Assembly: GCF_021246465.1 (NCBI RefSeq)
Contig: NZ_JAHRHK010000007.1
Location: 147,536 to 211,535 of the forward strand
Source: Nocardioides sp. R-C-SC26
GTDB lineage: Bacteria > Actinomycetota > Actinomycetes > Propionibacteriales > Nocardioidaceae
Length of the DNA stretch: 64,000 nucleotides
Reading direction: 5' to 3'
The notes beneath the pieces were generated by a model. That model ran no database searches. It was not told where the DNA came from and was given only the letters and a program-made list of their open reading frames with translations. Shown piece by piece: positions 42,777 through 52,066 of this stretch. Made by a program: the position numbers and the translations under genes. Positions within the stretch are counted from its first letter, which is position 1. Each line of letters begins with the position of its first letter.

Positions 42777-44006
42777 TCAGCGTGCGCGCGCATCGCGCCC
42801 GTCGAGCACCGCCCGGACGGCGTCCAGGCCCGCCGAGGTCTCGGCGAACGACGTCGAGAGAGGCGAGAGCCCCAGCCGCAGACCGCCGGGGTCGCGATAG
42901 TCCGGCAGCACGTCCCGGCGCCACAGCGCAGCGGTGACCTCGCGCATCGCCGGATGGGTCCAGGTGAGATGGCCGCCGCGCCGAGCGGGATCGGACGGCG
43001 AGGCGAGCCGCACCTCGGGCAGGCGCTCCGCCGCCCACGCCACGGCCGCCGAGGTCAGCGCCACCGACTTCGCGCGGACGGCGTCGATGCCGACCTCGCC
43101 GATGACGTCGAGCATGTCCTGCACCGCGAGCATGCCGATGACCGGCGGAGTGCCCGAGAGGAGACGGCGGATGCCCGGTGCGGGCTCGTAGTCGGGACCC
43201 ATCGCGAACGGGTCGCGTACACCCATCCAGCCCCGGATCGGCTGCCGCAGCTCGTCGACGAGGCGGGCGGCGACGTAGGCGAACGCGGGGGCGCCGGGTC
43301 CGCCGTTGAGGTACTTGTAGGTGCACCCCACGGCCAGGTCGACACCCCACCGGTCGAGCTCGGTCGGCACGCTGCCGACGCTGTGGCACAGGTCCCACAG
43401 CGTCAGCGCCCCCGCCTCGTGCGCGCACGCCGTCACCGCCGCGACGTCGGCCAGCCAACCCGAGCGATAGGCCACGTGGGAGAGCAGCACGACAGCGGTG
43501 TCGGAGCCGACGACCGCGGCGACCTGCTCGGCGGTCACCCCCGCGGAGGTGTCGACGTCGATCCAGCGCAGGCGGAGGCCGCACTCCTCGGCGACGCCCT
43601 GCGCCACGTAGCGGTCGGTCGGGAAGTTGTCGCGGTCGAGCACGATCTCGGTGCGTCCGGGTCGCAGAGCCACCGCGGCACGCACCAGCTTGTAGAGCAG
43701 CACGGTGGTCGAGTCGGCCACCACGGTCTGGCCCGGAGCCGCCCCCAGGCAGACGTCGGCGATGCGATCGCCGATCGACGTCGGCAGCTCGAGCCACTCC
43801 TCGTCCCAACCACGGATGAGACGCCCGCCCCAGCTGCTCTCGACGAACTCGGCCAGCCGCGACGCCGTCACTCTCAGCGGCCTGCCGAGACTGTTGCCGT
43901 CGAGGTAGACCAGGTCGCTCTCGGAGCCGATGAACCGCTCGCGCAGGTGCGCGAGCGGGTCGCGTGCGTCGAGTTGCTCCGGAGACGACGACGCCGTCGC
44001 GCTCAC
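42777..44006 (-). CDS. kynU: Kynureninase
   Basis: 409 residues, fold-type I PLP enzyme that hydrolyses kynurenine to anthranilate and alanine. Seen: VYLDGNSLGRPLR (33-45), DNFPTDRYV near 126-134, DLCHSVGSVP near 205-214 and the PLP lysine K231 in CTYKYLNGGPGAPAF. GTG 44006 has GAGGG 10 nt upstream; GTG 44033 is an alternative adding nine residues. No tryptophan dioxygenase or arylformamidase is in the window, so the rest of the pathway must lie elsewhere. Confidence 0.93.
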   Translation of the reverse strand: MSATASSSPEQLDARDPLAHLRERFIGSESDLVYLDGNSLGRPLRVTASRLAEFVESSWGGRLIRGWDEEWLELPTSIGDRIADVCLGAAPGQTVVADSTTVLLYKLVRAAVALRPGRTEIVLDRDNFPTDRYVAQGVAEECGLRLRWIDVDTSAGVTAEQVAAVVGSDTAVVLLSHVAYRSGWLADVAAVTACAHEAGALTLWDLCHSVGSVPTELDRWGVDLAVGCTYKYLNGGPGAPAFAYVAARLVDELRQPIRGWMGVRDPFAMGPDYEPAPGIRRLLSGTPPVIGMLAVQDMLDVIGEVGIDAVRAKSVALTSAAVAWAAERLPEVRLASPSDPARRGGHLTWTHPAMREVTAALWRRDVLPDYRDPGGLRLGLSPLSTSFAETSAGLDAVRAVLDGRDARAR

Positions 44007-44097
44007 GGGCGCTGCGCCCTCGCCGGTGTCCACGTCGCCGACGGTAGCGGTGCGGGCGAGCGACGGCGGTGGGGGCAGCGCCCCTCGTGCCGTACCG

Positions 44098-45018
44098 TCA
44101 CCCACCACCGTGCGACGACGTCCGCGCGGTCGCCACATCGGCGTCGACGGATCGGTCGGCGCTGCCTCGCAGCGATGCGTAGGGCAGGACGACGGGCGCA
44201 CCGGTGACCGGGTCGTCAACGATGCTGGCGTGGACACCGAACAGGTCGGCCACCAAGGCGGTGGTGACGACCTCGCGCGGAGGCCCGTCGGCCACGACCT
44301 CTCCGGCACGCAGGGCGATCATCCTGTCGGCGTAGCGCGCTGCCTGCGCGAGGTCGTGCAGCACCGCGACGATGGTCAGGTGCCGCTCCCGGCGGAGCTT
44401 CGCGACGAGATCGAGCACCTCGACCTGGTGGCCGATGTCGAGGAACGTGGTCGGCTCGTCGAGCAACAGCGTGCGCGGCTCCTGAGCCAGGGCCAGCGCG
44501 ATCCACACGCGCTGCCGCTCGCCTCCGGAGAGCCGCTCGACGTAGCGGTCGGCGAACGCCTCGATCCCGGTGAGCTCCATCGCCTCCGCCACCGCGCGGC
44601 GATCCTCCGCACTCACGGCGCCCACCAGCGCGCGGTGAGGATGGCGCCCCTGGGTGACGAGTTCCCGCACGGTGATGCCCGCGGGCGCCACGGCACCCTG
44701 GGAGACCACCGCGAGCGTGGTGGCGACCTCGCGCGGCGACAGGCCACCTACATCTCTGCCGTCGAGCAGCACCGTTCCGTCCGCGGGCGCGAGCAGGCGG
44801 CACATCGCGCGCAGGATCGTCGACTTGCCCGATCCGTTGGGCCCGACCAGCGCCACCCACGAGCCGGGCTCGATCGCCAGGTCCAGGTCGGGGACGACGA
44901 CGCGCTCGCCGTAGCCGATCCTCACCTGGTCGGCGACGATCGCCGGAAGCGCGGCTCCGCGGTGCTGTTCGCGAGGCTGGTGCCGACGTGCGCGTGCGAG
45001 GCGTCGAGCAGTGATCAC
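44098..45018 (-). CDS. Iron-siderophore-type ABC importer ATPase
   Basis: 306 residues, FecE/FepC-like. Walker A GPNGSGKS (59-66), Q-loop in VVSQGAVAPAGITV, signature LSGGERQR near 165-172 and Walker B TLLLDEPTTFLD. The 25 N-terminal residues are basic and extra to the family. GTG 45018 overlaps the upstream permease stop (GTGA). It powers the permease pair encoded just upstream; with the lipoprotein at 47170-48189 it forms a complete importer. Confidence 0.93.
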   Translation of the reverse strand: MITARRLARARRHQPREQHRGAALPAIVADQVRIGYGERVVVPDLDLAIEPGSWVALVGPNGSGKSTILRAMCRLLAPADGTVLLDGRDVGGLSPREVATTLAVVSQGAVAPAGITVRELVTQGRHPHRALVGAVSAEDRRAVAEAMELTGIEAFADRYVERLSGGERQRVWIALALAQEPRTLLLDEPTTFLDIGHQVEVLDLVAKLRRERHLTIVAVLHDLAQAARYADRMIALRAGEVVADGPPREVVTTALVADLFGVHASIVDDPVTGAPVVLPYASLRGSADRSVDADVATARTSSHGGG

Positions 45019-46112
45019 CGGGTCTCCTTCAGTACGAGCGCCAAGAGCAGGGGGCCGCCGACCAGGGCGGTCACCGCGCCGGTGGGCAGGGAGGCGCGGG
45101 CTGCGATGCCTCCGTCGGGCACGGCGAAGGAGAGCACGTTGGCGATCGTGTCGGCGCCCAGCAGGAGCAGAGCGCCGGCCACCGCGGCCATCGGGAGGAG
45201 GCGAACCGGGTGGCTGCCGACCAGCGGTCGCACCAGGTGCGCGGCGACCAGACCGACGAAGGCGATCGCACCCACGGCACAGACGGCTCCCGCGCTGAGC
45301 ACGGCTGCCGCGGCGAAGACGACCATCCGGGCTCGGGAGATCTCCACGCCCACCGTCGTCGCGACCTCGGCGCCGGCCCAGAGCACCGTGACCGCGCGCA
45401 GGCTCGCTGCGACGGCGACCAGACCGACCACCGCCCAGGGCCACAGGCGGTCCCAGTCCTGCCATGCGGTGGCGTGGAGGGTGCCGACGAGCCAGCGCAG
45501 CACCGTGCCGAACACCGAGCCGTCGAGGGTAAGGATCACCGAGATCAACGCCGAGACCGATGCCGTGATCATGAGACCGTTGAGCACCATCACATCGGTG
45601 CCGCCTCCTGCTGCCGAGCCGGTCTGGCGCCACCCCAGCCAGAACACGACGGCACCGACGACCACGGCGCCGCCGGTGGCGACGAGGGGTGCCCAGGGGC
45701 TGCCGACGGACATCCCTCCCCCTCCCCACGAGGCGGCCAGCACGATCGCGAGGGCGGCGCCGGAACTGATCCCCAGCAGTCCGGGGTCGGCCAGGGCATT
45801 CCGCGTGACCGCCTGCAGCATCGCGCCGGCGGCGCCGAGCATCGCTCCCGCCGTGATGGCGACCAGCCCGCGCGGCAAGCGCAGGCCGACGACGATGTCC
45901 TCGTGCCAGGGCTGTTCAGGGCGGCCCAGGAGGGCGTGGGCGACCTCGTCGGGTGTCAGCCTGACGGTGCCCGAGCCGAGGTGGATCAGCTCGATCCCGA
46001 CGACCAGCGCGAGGCCCACGCCACACCACCACGGCCACCACCGAGCCGTGCGGGGAAGATCCCCCCGCACGACCGGCGCGGGAGATGGGCGCAGCGATGC
46101 GGCGGCGGTCAC
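45015..46112 (-). CDS. FecCD-family ABC importer permease 2
   Basis: 365 residues with nine to ten predicted membrane helices. FecCD signatures are LRLPRGLVAITAGAMLGAAG, LQAVTRNALADPGLLGISSG and the ATPase-coupling segment FVGLVAAHLVRPLVGSHPVR. GTG 46112 is chosen for its GTGA overlap with the preceding permease; GTG 46136 is an in-frame alternative. It forms a heterodimer with the upstream permease. Confidence 0.92.
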   Translation of the reverse strand: MTAAASLRPSPAPVVRGDLPRTARWWPWWCGVGLALVVGIELIHLGSGTVRLTPDEVAHALLGRPEQPWHEDIVVGLRLPRGLVAITAGAMLGAAGAMLQAVTRNALADPGLLGISSGAALAIVLAASWGGGGMSVGSPWAPLVATGGAVVVGAVVFWLGWRQTGSAAGGGTDVMVLNGLMITASVSALISVILTLDGSVFGTVLRWLVGTLHATAWQDWDRLWPWAVVGLVAVAASLRAVTVLWAGAEVATTVGVEISRARMVVFAAAAVLSAGAVCAVGAIAFVGLVAAHLVRPLVGSHPVRLLPMAAVAGALLLLGADTIANVLSFAVPDGGIAARASLPTGAVTALVGGPLLLALVLKETR

Positions 46113-47134
46113 GACAGCACCGACATCCGACGCCACTGCAGCATCGCCACGAGCAGCGGCGCTCCGACGAGCGCGGTCACCATGCCGGCGGCCAGCTCGC
46201 GGGGATCGGCGATCATGCGTGCGGTCTGGTCCGCCGCCACCAGCACGAGCGCGCCCACGGCCGCCGCCATCGGCAGCACCCAGCGCGCATCGACGGTGCC
46301 GAGCATCGAGCGGACCAGATGCGGTGCCACCAGGGCGACGAAGCCGATCGGCCCGCAGACGGCGACGACCGCCGCCGTCAGCAGACTGGCGACGGCCAGC
46401 ACCGCGATCCGGGTGCGCAGCACGGCGATGCCGAGCGTGGCGGCTGCGTCGTCACCCAGGCGCAACACGTTCAGGGAGCGCGCGAGCACCAGAGCCGCGG
46501 GAACGGCCACGGCGCACCAGATCACCAGGATCTGGACGTCGGCCCATCCTCGGTTGGCCAGGCTGCCGAGGAGGAACTGGTAGAGGAGCCCGGCGTTGGC
46601 GGGTGCTCCGAGCGTCACGAGCGCGACGATCGCGCCGGACAGCACCGAGGAGAACGCGAGGCCGCAGAGCACCTGCGCCACCGTGCTGCGCAACCTCATG
46701 CCCACCAGGATCGCGACGGCGCCGACGGCCATGCCGCCCGCGAGCGCCATCGGCGTCACGGCAGCGCGCGGCACCGGCAGCCCGAGGATCGCGATCGCGG
46801 CGACCACGACCGCGCATCCGTTGCTCACGCCCAGCAGCTCGGGGGCCGCGATGGGATTGCGGAGCCCGTCCTGCAGGAGCGCTCCGGCCAGGCCCAGCGC
46901 GGCGCCCGCCAGGAGTGCGAGCACCAGCCGTGGAGCGCGCAGGTCGACCAGTGCGATCCGCACCCGCTCGTCGCCCGCCCCGCTCAGCACCGACCACAGG
47001 TCGACGACCGGCACGTCGGGGCGACCGGCGGCCAGCCCGAACACCGCGAAGGTGCTCAGGCCGGCCACGGTCACCGCGAGGATGCCGATCGCCGCCCGGA
47101 CGCGTCGGGACGCCGCTGGGGCCTTCGGACTCAT
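46109..47134 (-). CDS. FecCD-family ABC importer permease 1
   Basis: 341 residues, ATG 47134 (MSPKAPAASRR). The same FecCD landmarks as its partner are present: LRAPRLVLALLAGAALGLAG, LLQDGLRNPIAAPELLGVSN and FVALVAPHLVRSMLGTVDAR. It begins 35 bp after the binding-protein stop and is coupled to permease 2. With two different permeases, the heterodimeric arrangement is that of siderophore/haem importers. Confidence 0.92.
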   Translation of the reverse strand: MSPKAPAASRRVRAAIGILAVTVAGLSTFAVFGLAAGRPDVPVVDLWSVLSGAGDERVRIALVDLRAPRLVLALLAGAALGLAGALLQDGLRNPIAAPELLGVSNGCAVVVAAIAILGLPVPRAAVTPMALAGGMAVGAVAILVGMRLRSTVAQVLCGLAFSSVLSGAIVALVTLGAPANAGLLYQFLLGSLANRGWADVQILVIWCAVAVPAALVLARSLNVLRLGDDAAATLGIAVLRTRIAVLAVASLLTAAVVAVCGPIGFVALVAPHLVRSMLGTVDARWVLPMAAAVGALVLVAADQTARMIADPRELAAGMVTALVGAPLLVAMLQWRRMSVLS

Positions 47135-47169
47135 CGGTTCGCCGTCGAACTCGGTGGACGCGGGGAGGC

Positions 47170-48189
47170 TCAGGAGACGAGCGGACCGAGGGGCGCGGAG
47201 AACTCCTCGGGATAGACCGTGGGCAGCACCGTGTCGAGCACGAGCTGGCGGGTCAGAAGCCCCCCGGTACCGCCCCACCAGGACGGCGTCACCTCGACGT
47301 GGCCCTGCTGGACGGCGGTCAGCGACTCCCAGACCGGCTCGTCGGCGAGTTGCTCGACCAGTGCCGGCGCGTCGGGGTCGAAGCCGAAGTCGAGCACCCA
47401 GATCCAGTCGGGATCCACGTCGAGGATCTGCTCGAGATTGATCTCGAGGAACCCTCCGTCAGCCTCGCTCGCCGTCGGCCACGGGTAGGAGGTGAAGTCC
47501 GCCAGCGTGGCACCGATCGAGGAGTCCGCGGCGTCGATGCCGATGTCGTCGGTCGCACCGCCGTACATCGACAGCACCGTGGTGTCCCGCGCCTGGGGCC
47601 CGTAGGCGGCGACGACGTCCCGGTAGCCGGCGATGGCCTCGGCGGCCTGCTCGGTGCGTCCGACGAGGGTCGCGACCGTCTCGACGTTCTCGATCGCATC
47701 GGTCTCGTCGGAGATCGTGGCCAGGTACATCGGCACGTCGCCCAGGGCGGCTCGCATCTCGGCGTGGACCGACGCGGCGCCGATCACGAGGTCGGGCTGA
47801 ACCGCAAGGATGCCTTCGAGGTCGGGCTCGAAGAAGGTTCCGCCGATGCTGGTGATCGCGGAGGCCTCGTCGGCGAAGAAGTTCGGGTCCTCGACGACGG
47901 CGAACTGGCTCGACGCCGTCGGCGCGAGGTCCAGCAGCCGCAGGGTGTCCAGGCAGGTCACGTCCAGGCAGACCACCGAGGTCGCCGGCTCGTCGAGCGC
48001 GATCTCGGTGCCCGTGGCGTCGGTGACCGATACCGGGCCCGTGGCCGCGGGCCGCGCATCGGTCCCGGGTCCGCCGCTGCTACGCGACGAGTCGGTCGAG
48101 GAGTCGTCGCCGCTGCAGGCGGCGAGCAGGGTGGCGGCGAGGAGCACGGCGCCGGCAGGAGCGAGACGGCGAGGGGTGAGCGGGGACAT
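47170..48189 (-). CDS. Iron-siderophore-type ABC importer binding lipoprotein
   Basis: 339 residues, ATG 48189 with Shine-Dalgarno GGAGG. Lipobox LAAC at Cys25. The class III fold begins VSVTDATGTEIALDEPATSV and continues with GGTFFEPDLEGILAVQPDLV near 115-134. An unusual CLDVTCLD pair of cysteines (near 73-78) may form a disulphide. First gene of a four-gene importer (SBP, two permeases, ATPase). A Fur-like site overlaps the likely promoter. Ligand could be a siderophore, haem or another chelated metal; B12 is less likely because no riboswitch precedes it. Confidence 0.9.
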   Translation of the reverse strand: MSPLTPRRLAPAGAVLLAATLLAACSGDDSSTDSSRSSGGPGTDARPAATGPVSVTDATGTEIALDEPATSVVCLDVTCLDTLRLLDLAPTASSQFAVVEDPNFFADEASAITSIGGTFFEPDLEGILAVQPDLVIGAASVHAEMRAALGDVPMYLATISDETDAIENVETVATLVGRTEQAAEAIAGYRDVVAAYGPQARDTTVLSMYGGATDDIGIDAADSSIGATLADFTSYPWPTASEADGGFLEINLEQILDVDPDWIWVLDFGFDPDAPALVEQLADEPVWESLTAVQQGHVEVTPSWWGGTGGLLTRQLVLDTVLPTVYPEEFSAPLGPLVS

Positions 48190-48237
48190 CGGACCTCCGA
48201 AGTGTGCGAGCAGAAGCGAGCCGCACTCTGACAGAAG

Positions 48238-48252
48238 TAGGAATGATTATCA
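48238..48252 (-). promoter_or_regulatory. Fur/Zur-like site upstream of the importer operon
   Basis: On the minus strand TGATAATCATTCCTA: the left heptamer TGATAAT, a 1-nt spacer and a degenerate right half, compared with the 7-1-7 Fur dyad. GATAAT inside it is also a near-perfect -10. The site is conspicuously AT-rich in this GC-rich DNA. It is unlike the IdeR boxes elsewhere in the window, so regulation by a Fur-family protein (Fur or Zur) is suggested, not shown. Confidence 0.5.
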
Positions 48253-48272
48253 AAACGATGTTCTCGCGGACT

Positions 48273-49286
48273 CTACTGGAAGCTGACGAACCGCACCTTC
48301 GGCCTGATCCGGTGCACCTCGGTGCTGTTCATGAGGTCGACGTCCTCGTCGTAGAAGAGCTTGAACCCCATCCGAAATCGCGGTGGATGAGCGACGTGCG
48401 CGAAGGTCGCAAGCTTCTGCCCCGGGGTGCCGAAACCGTCGACGTGCTGCACCATCGCCAGCGAGGGCCGCGGCTGCACCGAGCCGATCCGCGTGATCAT
48501 GTCGTCGCGGAACTGGTGGAGCAGGAAGAGCTTCTGCGGCAGGTCGTGACGCTCCTGCAGGTCGGCCAGCCAGCGGGTCACGGCGTTGACCTCGGCGGCG
48601 TCCACCGAACCGATCACCCGACCCGGCACCTCACGCGGGCCCATCCGCCACTCCGGGTCCAGGGCCAGTCCGACGAAGGGGTCGCGCAGGGCCCACTCCC
48701 ACCGCTTGGCGACGTCGAGGAAGTTCGCCCGCCCCGGCTGCAGGTCGAGCACGACGAGCGCGCCGTTGCGATGCGCGGCGTCGATGTAGCGCTGTACCGC
48801 GGCGCGATCGATGTCGTGGTTGTAGTCGCCGTTCTTGCCGGGGTGGGCGTCGGCGATCGTCACGATCAGCTCATAGACCGCCTGCACCGGCTGGTTCGGA
48901 CGGATGAACGCCCGGGCGGCCCGCATCAGCCGACGATGCGCGGTGTCGGGGTCGGTCTCGCCCAGGACGCCGAGCGCGCCCGTGCCGGCCGTGCCGTAGT
49001 AGGCGACCAGGAAGCGGTTGTCGTCGAAGATGCGCGCAGCGCGGGTCGCCCTCGGGTCGGGCTGGCTGGTCGGCGTCTCGCTCGCCGCCGGCGGGGCCGA
49101 CGGGACGGGTGTCGTCGACGGCGACCCGGCCTGCCGCGACGCCGGGTCGTCCGATCGCTCGGACCGCCCGCCGACCACGACCGCGACGCCGATCAGCCCG
49201 GCGACCAGCGCGAGCGCTATCAGCACCAGCACCGCGCGCTTCGCCCCATCTGGTGAACTGGAGTCGTGACCTCCCCGTACCCGCAC
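48273..49286 (-). CDS. Secreted or membrane-anchored protein of unknown function, TIM-barrel-like
   Basis: 337 residues, GTG 49286. A basic N-terminus and one hydrophobic helix (about 17-40) suggest an uncleaved anchor, followed by a Pro/Ser/Thr linker to about residue 78. The extracellular part has alternating strands and helices (FLVAYYGTAGTGALGVLGET, VVLDLQPGR, FVGLALDPEWRMG, LFLLHQF, LAMVQHVDGFGTP, MGFKLFYDED), like a TIM-barrel glycosidase fold with acidic strand ends (D-L-Q, D-P-E-W). I recognise no specific family. The start overlaps the divergent gene at 49266 by 21 bp, so the true start may differ. Confidence 0.65.
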   Translation of the reverse strand: MRVRGGHDSSSPDGAKRAVLVLIALALVAGLIGVAVVVGGRSERSDDPASRQAGSPSTTPVPSAPPAASETPTSQPDPRATRAARIFDDNRFLVAYYGTAGTGALGVLGETDPDTAHRRLMRAARAFIRPNQPVQAVYELIVTIADAHPGKNGDYNHDIDRAAVQRYIDAAHRNGALVVLDLQPGRANFLDVAKRWEWALRDPFVGLALDPEWRMGPREVPGRVIGSVDAAEVNAVTRWLADLQERHDLPQKLFLLHQFRDDMITRIGSVQPRPSLAMVQHVDGFGTPGQKLATFAHVAHPPRFRMGFKLFYDEDVDLMNSTEVHRIRPKVRFVSFQ

Positions 49287-49724
49287 GCCCCTGTTCCTCC
49301 CCCTCGTCCTGGGCAGGCCACCACGGCCTGCATCCTGTCGTTCGTCGGCTCGAGCCTGGCCCTCATCGGTCTGACCGTCATGGTCTTCGCGCTCTCCAAC
49401 GACGACTTCGCCGAGCAGATCTCCGAGGGCGCCGGTGCCAGTGCGGCCAGCGACACGTTCGTGACCATCATGACGTGGCTGAGCGTGGTCGGAATCGTGC
49501 TGGCCATCGCCTCACTGGTCGTCACCTCGATGCTGATGCGGGGAGGCAGCGTCGCGCGCATCCTGTTCACCGTGGTCGCCGGCCTGGGCATCGCGAGCTC
49601 GCTGACCTTCTTCCCCGTCGGTCTGCTCTGGGCAGGCCTCTGCGTCACCGGCATCGTGCTGGTCTGGCAGCGCCCGGTCACCGAGTGGATCGGCGCTGCC
49701 AACTCCTCATCGACCTACCGCTGA
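49266..49724 (+). CDS. Small multi-pass membrane protein of unknown function
   Basis: 152 residues, GTG 49266. A Pro-rich cytosolic N-terminus (SPYPHAPVPPPRPGQ) precedes three to four membrane helices: ACILSFVGSSLALIGLTVMV, IMTWLSVVGIVLAIASLVVT and FTVVAGLGIASSLTFFPVGL. No catalytic motif. Such Pro-rich, four-helix proteins are common uncharacterised actinobacterial membrane proteins. It is divergent from and overlaps the start of the secreted protein at 48273-49286. Confidence 0.7.
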   Translation: MTSPYPHAPVPPPRPGQATTACILSFVGSSLALIGLTVMVFALSNDDFAEQISEGAGASAASDTFVTIMTWLSVVGIVLAIASLVVTSMLMRGGSVARILFTVVAGLGIASSLTFFPVGLLWAGLCVTGIVLVWQRPVTEWIGAANSSSTYR

Positions 49725-49753
49725 GCGCGTCGAGGCGCCGAGAGCGAGGTTCT

Positions 49754-50317
49754 CTAACCACGCACCGGGTCGTCGTCGAAGGCTGGGAGACCGTCGATGC
49801 TGGTGCGGTTCTTCTCCACCCGGTAGGCCACCACGCCGTCGGCGCCGCGGCGCTCCATGTTCGGCGTCAGCAGGTCACGCTCGCCGTCCAACGACATCAA
49901 CGGGAGCGAGTAGCCGCACGAGTCGCTGACCCGCTCGACGTCGACCACGATCACGGCGCGCGCAGCCGGGTTCTCCGGAAAACGTGAGGCCCACTCGGCG
50001 AAGTCGTCGTCGTAGAGACCGACGACCCTGCCGCGCCCGTGGAGTCGCACGATGTTGGGAGTGCGTTCGAAGGAGCAGAACATCACCGTGATCCGGCCGT
50101 TCTGGCGCAGGTGCGCGATCGTCTCGGCACCGCTCGCCGTCAGGTCGAGGTAGGCCACCGTGCGCTCGTCGACGACGCAGAAGGTGTCGGCCAGCCCCTT
50201 CGGCGAGACGTTGACGTGCCCGTCGTCCCCCGAGGGCGCGGTGGCGACGAAGAAGACCGACTGGCGCTCGACGAAGTCGCGCACCCGCCCGTCGATCGCC
50301 TCGTGGACCTTGCCCAT
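49754..50317 (-). CDS. Pyridoxamine 5'-phosphate oxidase-family flavin-binding protein
   Basis: 187 residues, ATG 50317. A split-barrel fold is indicated by VFFVATAPSGDDGHVNVSPK near 21-40, DERTVAYLDLTASGAETIAH near 50-69, ITVMFCSFE near 76-84 and VRLHGRGRVV near 89-98. The family uses FMN or F420; many actinobacterial members of this length are F420- or haem-linked reductases rather than true PdxH. It lies 12 bp after ilvD on the same strand. Activity not assigned. Confidence 0.82.
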   Translation of the reverse strand: MGKVHEAIDGRVRDFVERQSVFFVATAPSGDDGHVNVSPKGLADTFCVVDERTVAYLDLTASGAETIAHLRQNGRITVMFCSFERTPNIVRLHGRGRVVGLYDDDFAEWASRFPENPAARAVIVVDVERVSDSCGYSLPLMSLDGERDLLTPNMERRGADGVVAYRVEKNRTSIDGLPAFDDDPVRG

Positions 50318-50329
50318 CGGTGTGCGCCG

Positions 50330-52018
50330 TCAGCCGGTGACGGCGCCGTGCGCCGCGGAGGCCACCGTGCGCGCGTACTTGCCGAGCACGCCCTTGGTGT
50401 ACTTCGGCGCCAGCGGCTCCCAGCCGTCCTGACGGCGGGCGAGCTCGTCGGCCTCGATCTCGACCTCGAGCGTCCGGTTGAGGACGTCGAGCGTGATGGG
50501 GTCGCCGTCGGCGACGAACGCGATCGGTCCGCCGTCGACCGCCTCGGGTGCGACGTGTCCGACGCACAGACCGGTGGTACCGCCGGAGAAGCGGCCGTCG
50601 GTCAGCAGCAGCACGTCCTTGCCGAGGCCGGCGCCCTTGATGGCGCCGGTGATGGCGAGCATCTCGCGCATACCGGGGCCGCCCTTCGGGCCCTCGTAAC
50701 GGATCACCACGACGTCACCCGCCACGATCCGGCCCTCGGAAAGAGCGTCCATGGCCGCGCGCTCGCCGTCGAAGACGCGCGCGGTGCCGCGGAAGACCGA
50801 CTCGTCGAAGCCGGCGCTCTTGACGACCGCACCCTCGGGGGCGAGCGAGCCCTTGAGGATCGTGAGGCCGCCGGTCTTGTGGATCGGGCGGTCCAGCGAG
50901 CGGATCACGTCGTCGTCGACCAACGGCGGGTCGATCTCGGCCAGGTTCTCCGCCATCGTCTTGCCGGTGACGGTGAGACAGTCGCCGTGCATGAGCCCGG
51001 CGTCGAGCAGGGCCTTCATCACCATCGGGATGCCACCGACCTTGTCGACGTCGTTCATCACGTACTTGCCGAACGGCTTGAGGTCGCCCAGGTGAGGCAC
51101 CTTGTCGCCGACCCGGTTGAAGTCGTCGAGGGTCAGATCGACCTCGGCCTCGCGCGCGATCGCAAGCAGGTGCAGCACGGCGTTGGTGGAGCCGCCGAGC
51201 GCCATCACCACGGTGATGGCGTTCTCGAACGCCTCCTTGGTCATGATCTGGCGCGCGGTGATGCCGCGTCGCAGCAGTTCGACCACGGCCTCGCCGGACT
51301 TGTGGGCGTAGCCGTCGCGACGACGGTCGACGGCCGGCGGCGCGGCCGAGCCGGGCAGGCTCATCCCGAGGGCCTCGGCAACCGATGCCATCGTGTTGGC
51401 GGTGTACATGCCGCCGCACGCGCCCTCTCCGGGGCAGATGGCCCGCTCGATCTTGTCGACCTCCTCACGCGTGATCTTGCCCGCCAGGCACGCGCCGACG
51501 GCCTCGAAAGCGTCGATGATCGTGACGTCGCGGCCGTCCACCTGGCCGGGCATGATCGACCCGGCGTAGAGGAACACGCTGGCGAGGTCGAGGCGGGCCG
51601 CGGCCATCAGCATGCCGGGCAGCGACTTGTCGCACCCGGCCAGCAGCACCGAGCCGTCGAGCCGCTCGGCGTTCATCACGACCTCGACGGAGTCGGCGAT
51701 GACCTCTCGCGAGACCAGCGAGAAGTGCATGCCCTCGTGGCCCATCGAGATGCCGTCGGAGACCGAGATCGTGCCGAACTCCAGCGGGTACCCGCCGGCC
51801 GCGTGCACGCCGTTCTTGACGGCCTTGGCCAGGCGGTCGAGGGAGAGGTTGCAGGGGGTGATCTCGTTCCAGCTCGACGCGACGCCGATCTGCGGCTTGG
51901 CGAAGTCGTCGTCACCCATGCCTACCGCGCGCAGCATGCCCCGGGCGGCGGCACGCTCGAGGCCGTCGGTGACGTCGCGCGAGCGGGGCTTGATGTCGGG
52001 CTGCTGCGGGGTGCTCAT
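50330..52018 (-). CDS. ilvD: Dihydroxy-acid dehydratase
   Basis: 562 residues. It dehydrates dihydroxyisovalerate and its homologue in Val/Ile/Leu synthesis. The iron-sulfur cysteines are C56 (TPCN), C129 (AGCDKS) and C201 ([14 protein letters not shown]). [14 protein letters not shown] and [13 protein letters not shown] segments are also family landmarks. ATG 52018 follows TAATCT by 6 nt with no Shine-Dalgarno, so it looks leaderless. It is separated from ilvBNC by about 13 kb. Confidence 0.97.
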   Translation of the reverse strand: MSTPQQPDIKPRSRDVTDGLERAAARGMLRAVGMGDDDFAKPQIGVASSWNEITPCNLSLDRLAKAVKNGVHAAGGYPLEFGTISVSDGISMGHEGMHFSLVSREVIADSVEVVMNAERLDGSVLLAGCDKSLPGMLMAAARLDLASVFLYAGSIMPGQVDGRDVTIIDAFEAVGACLAGKITREEVDKIERAICPGEGACGGMYTANTMASVAEALGMSLPGSAAPPAVDRRRDGYAHKSGEAVVELLRRGITARQIMTKEAFENAITVVMALGGSTNAVLHLLAIAREAEVDLTLDDFNRVGDKVPHLGDLKPFGKYVMNDVDKVGGIPMVMKALLDAGLMHGDCLTVTGKTMAENLAEIDPPLVDDDVIRSLDRPIHKTGGLTILKGSLAPEGAVVKSAGFDESVFRGTARVFDGERAAMDALSEGRIVAGDVVVIRYEGPKGGPGMREMLAITGAIKGAGLGKDVLLLTDGRFSGGTTGLCVGHVAPEAVDGGPIAFVADGDPITLDVLNRTLEVEIEADELARRQDGWEPLAPKYTKGVLGKYARTVASAAHGAVTG

Positions 52019-52024
52019 ACCGAC

Positions 52025-52030
52025 AGATTA
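52025..52030 (-). promoter_or_regulatory. Leaderless -10 hexamer of ilvD
   Basis: Minus-strand TAATCT, close to the TATAAT consensus, 6 nt before the ilvD ATG. No ribosome-binding site between. Confidence 0.5.
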
Positions 52031-52066
52031 GAGGTTCGGGCGCGGCGCCCGGCCGTGCCCGACCGG

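Noticed and set aside
43930..48231. 1433-codon plus-strand open frame opposite kynU and the ABC importer
   Set aside because: Shadow frame; the minus strand has recognised enzymes and transporter motifs throughout, and the plus-frame product is low-complexity.
48238..48252. IdeR box upstream of the second importer
   Set aside because: Does not match TTAGGTTAGGCTAACCTAA; the Fur-like TGATAAT half-site fits better.
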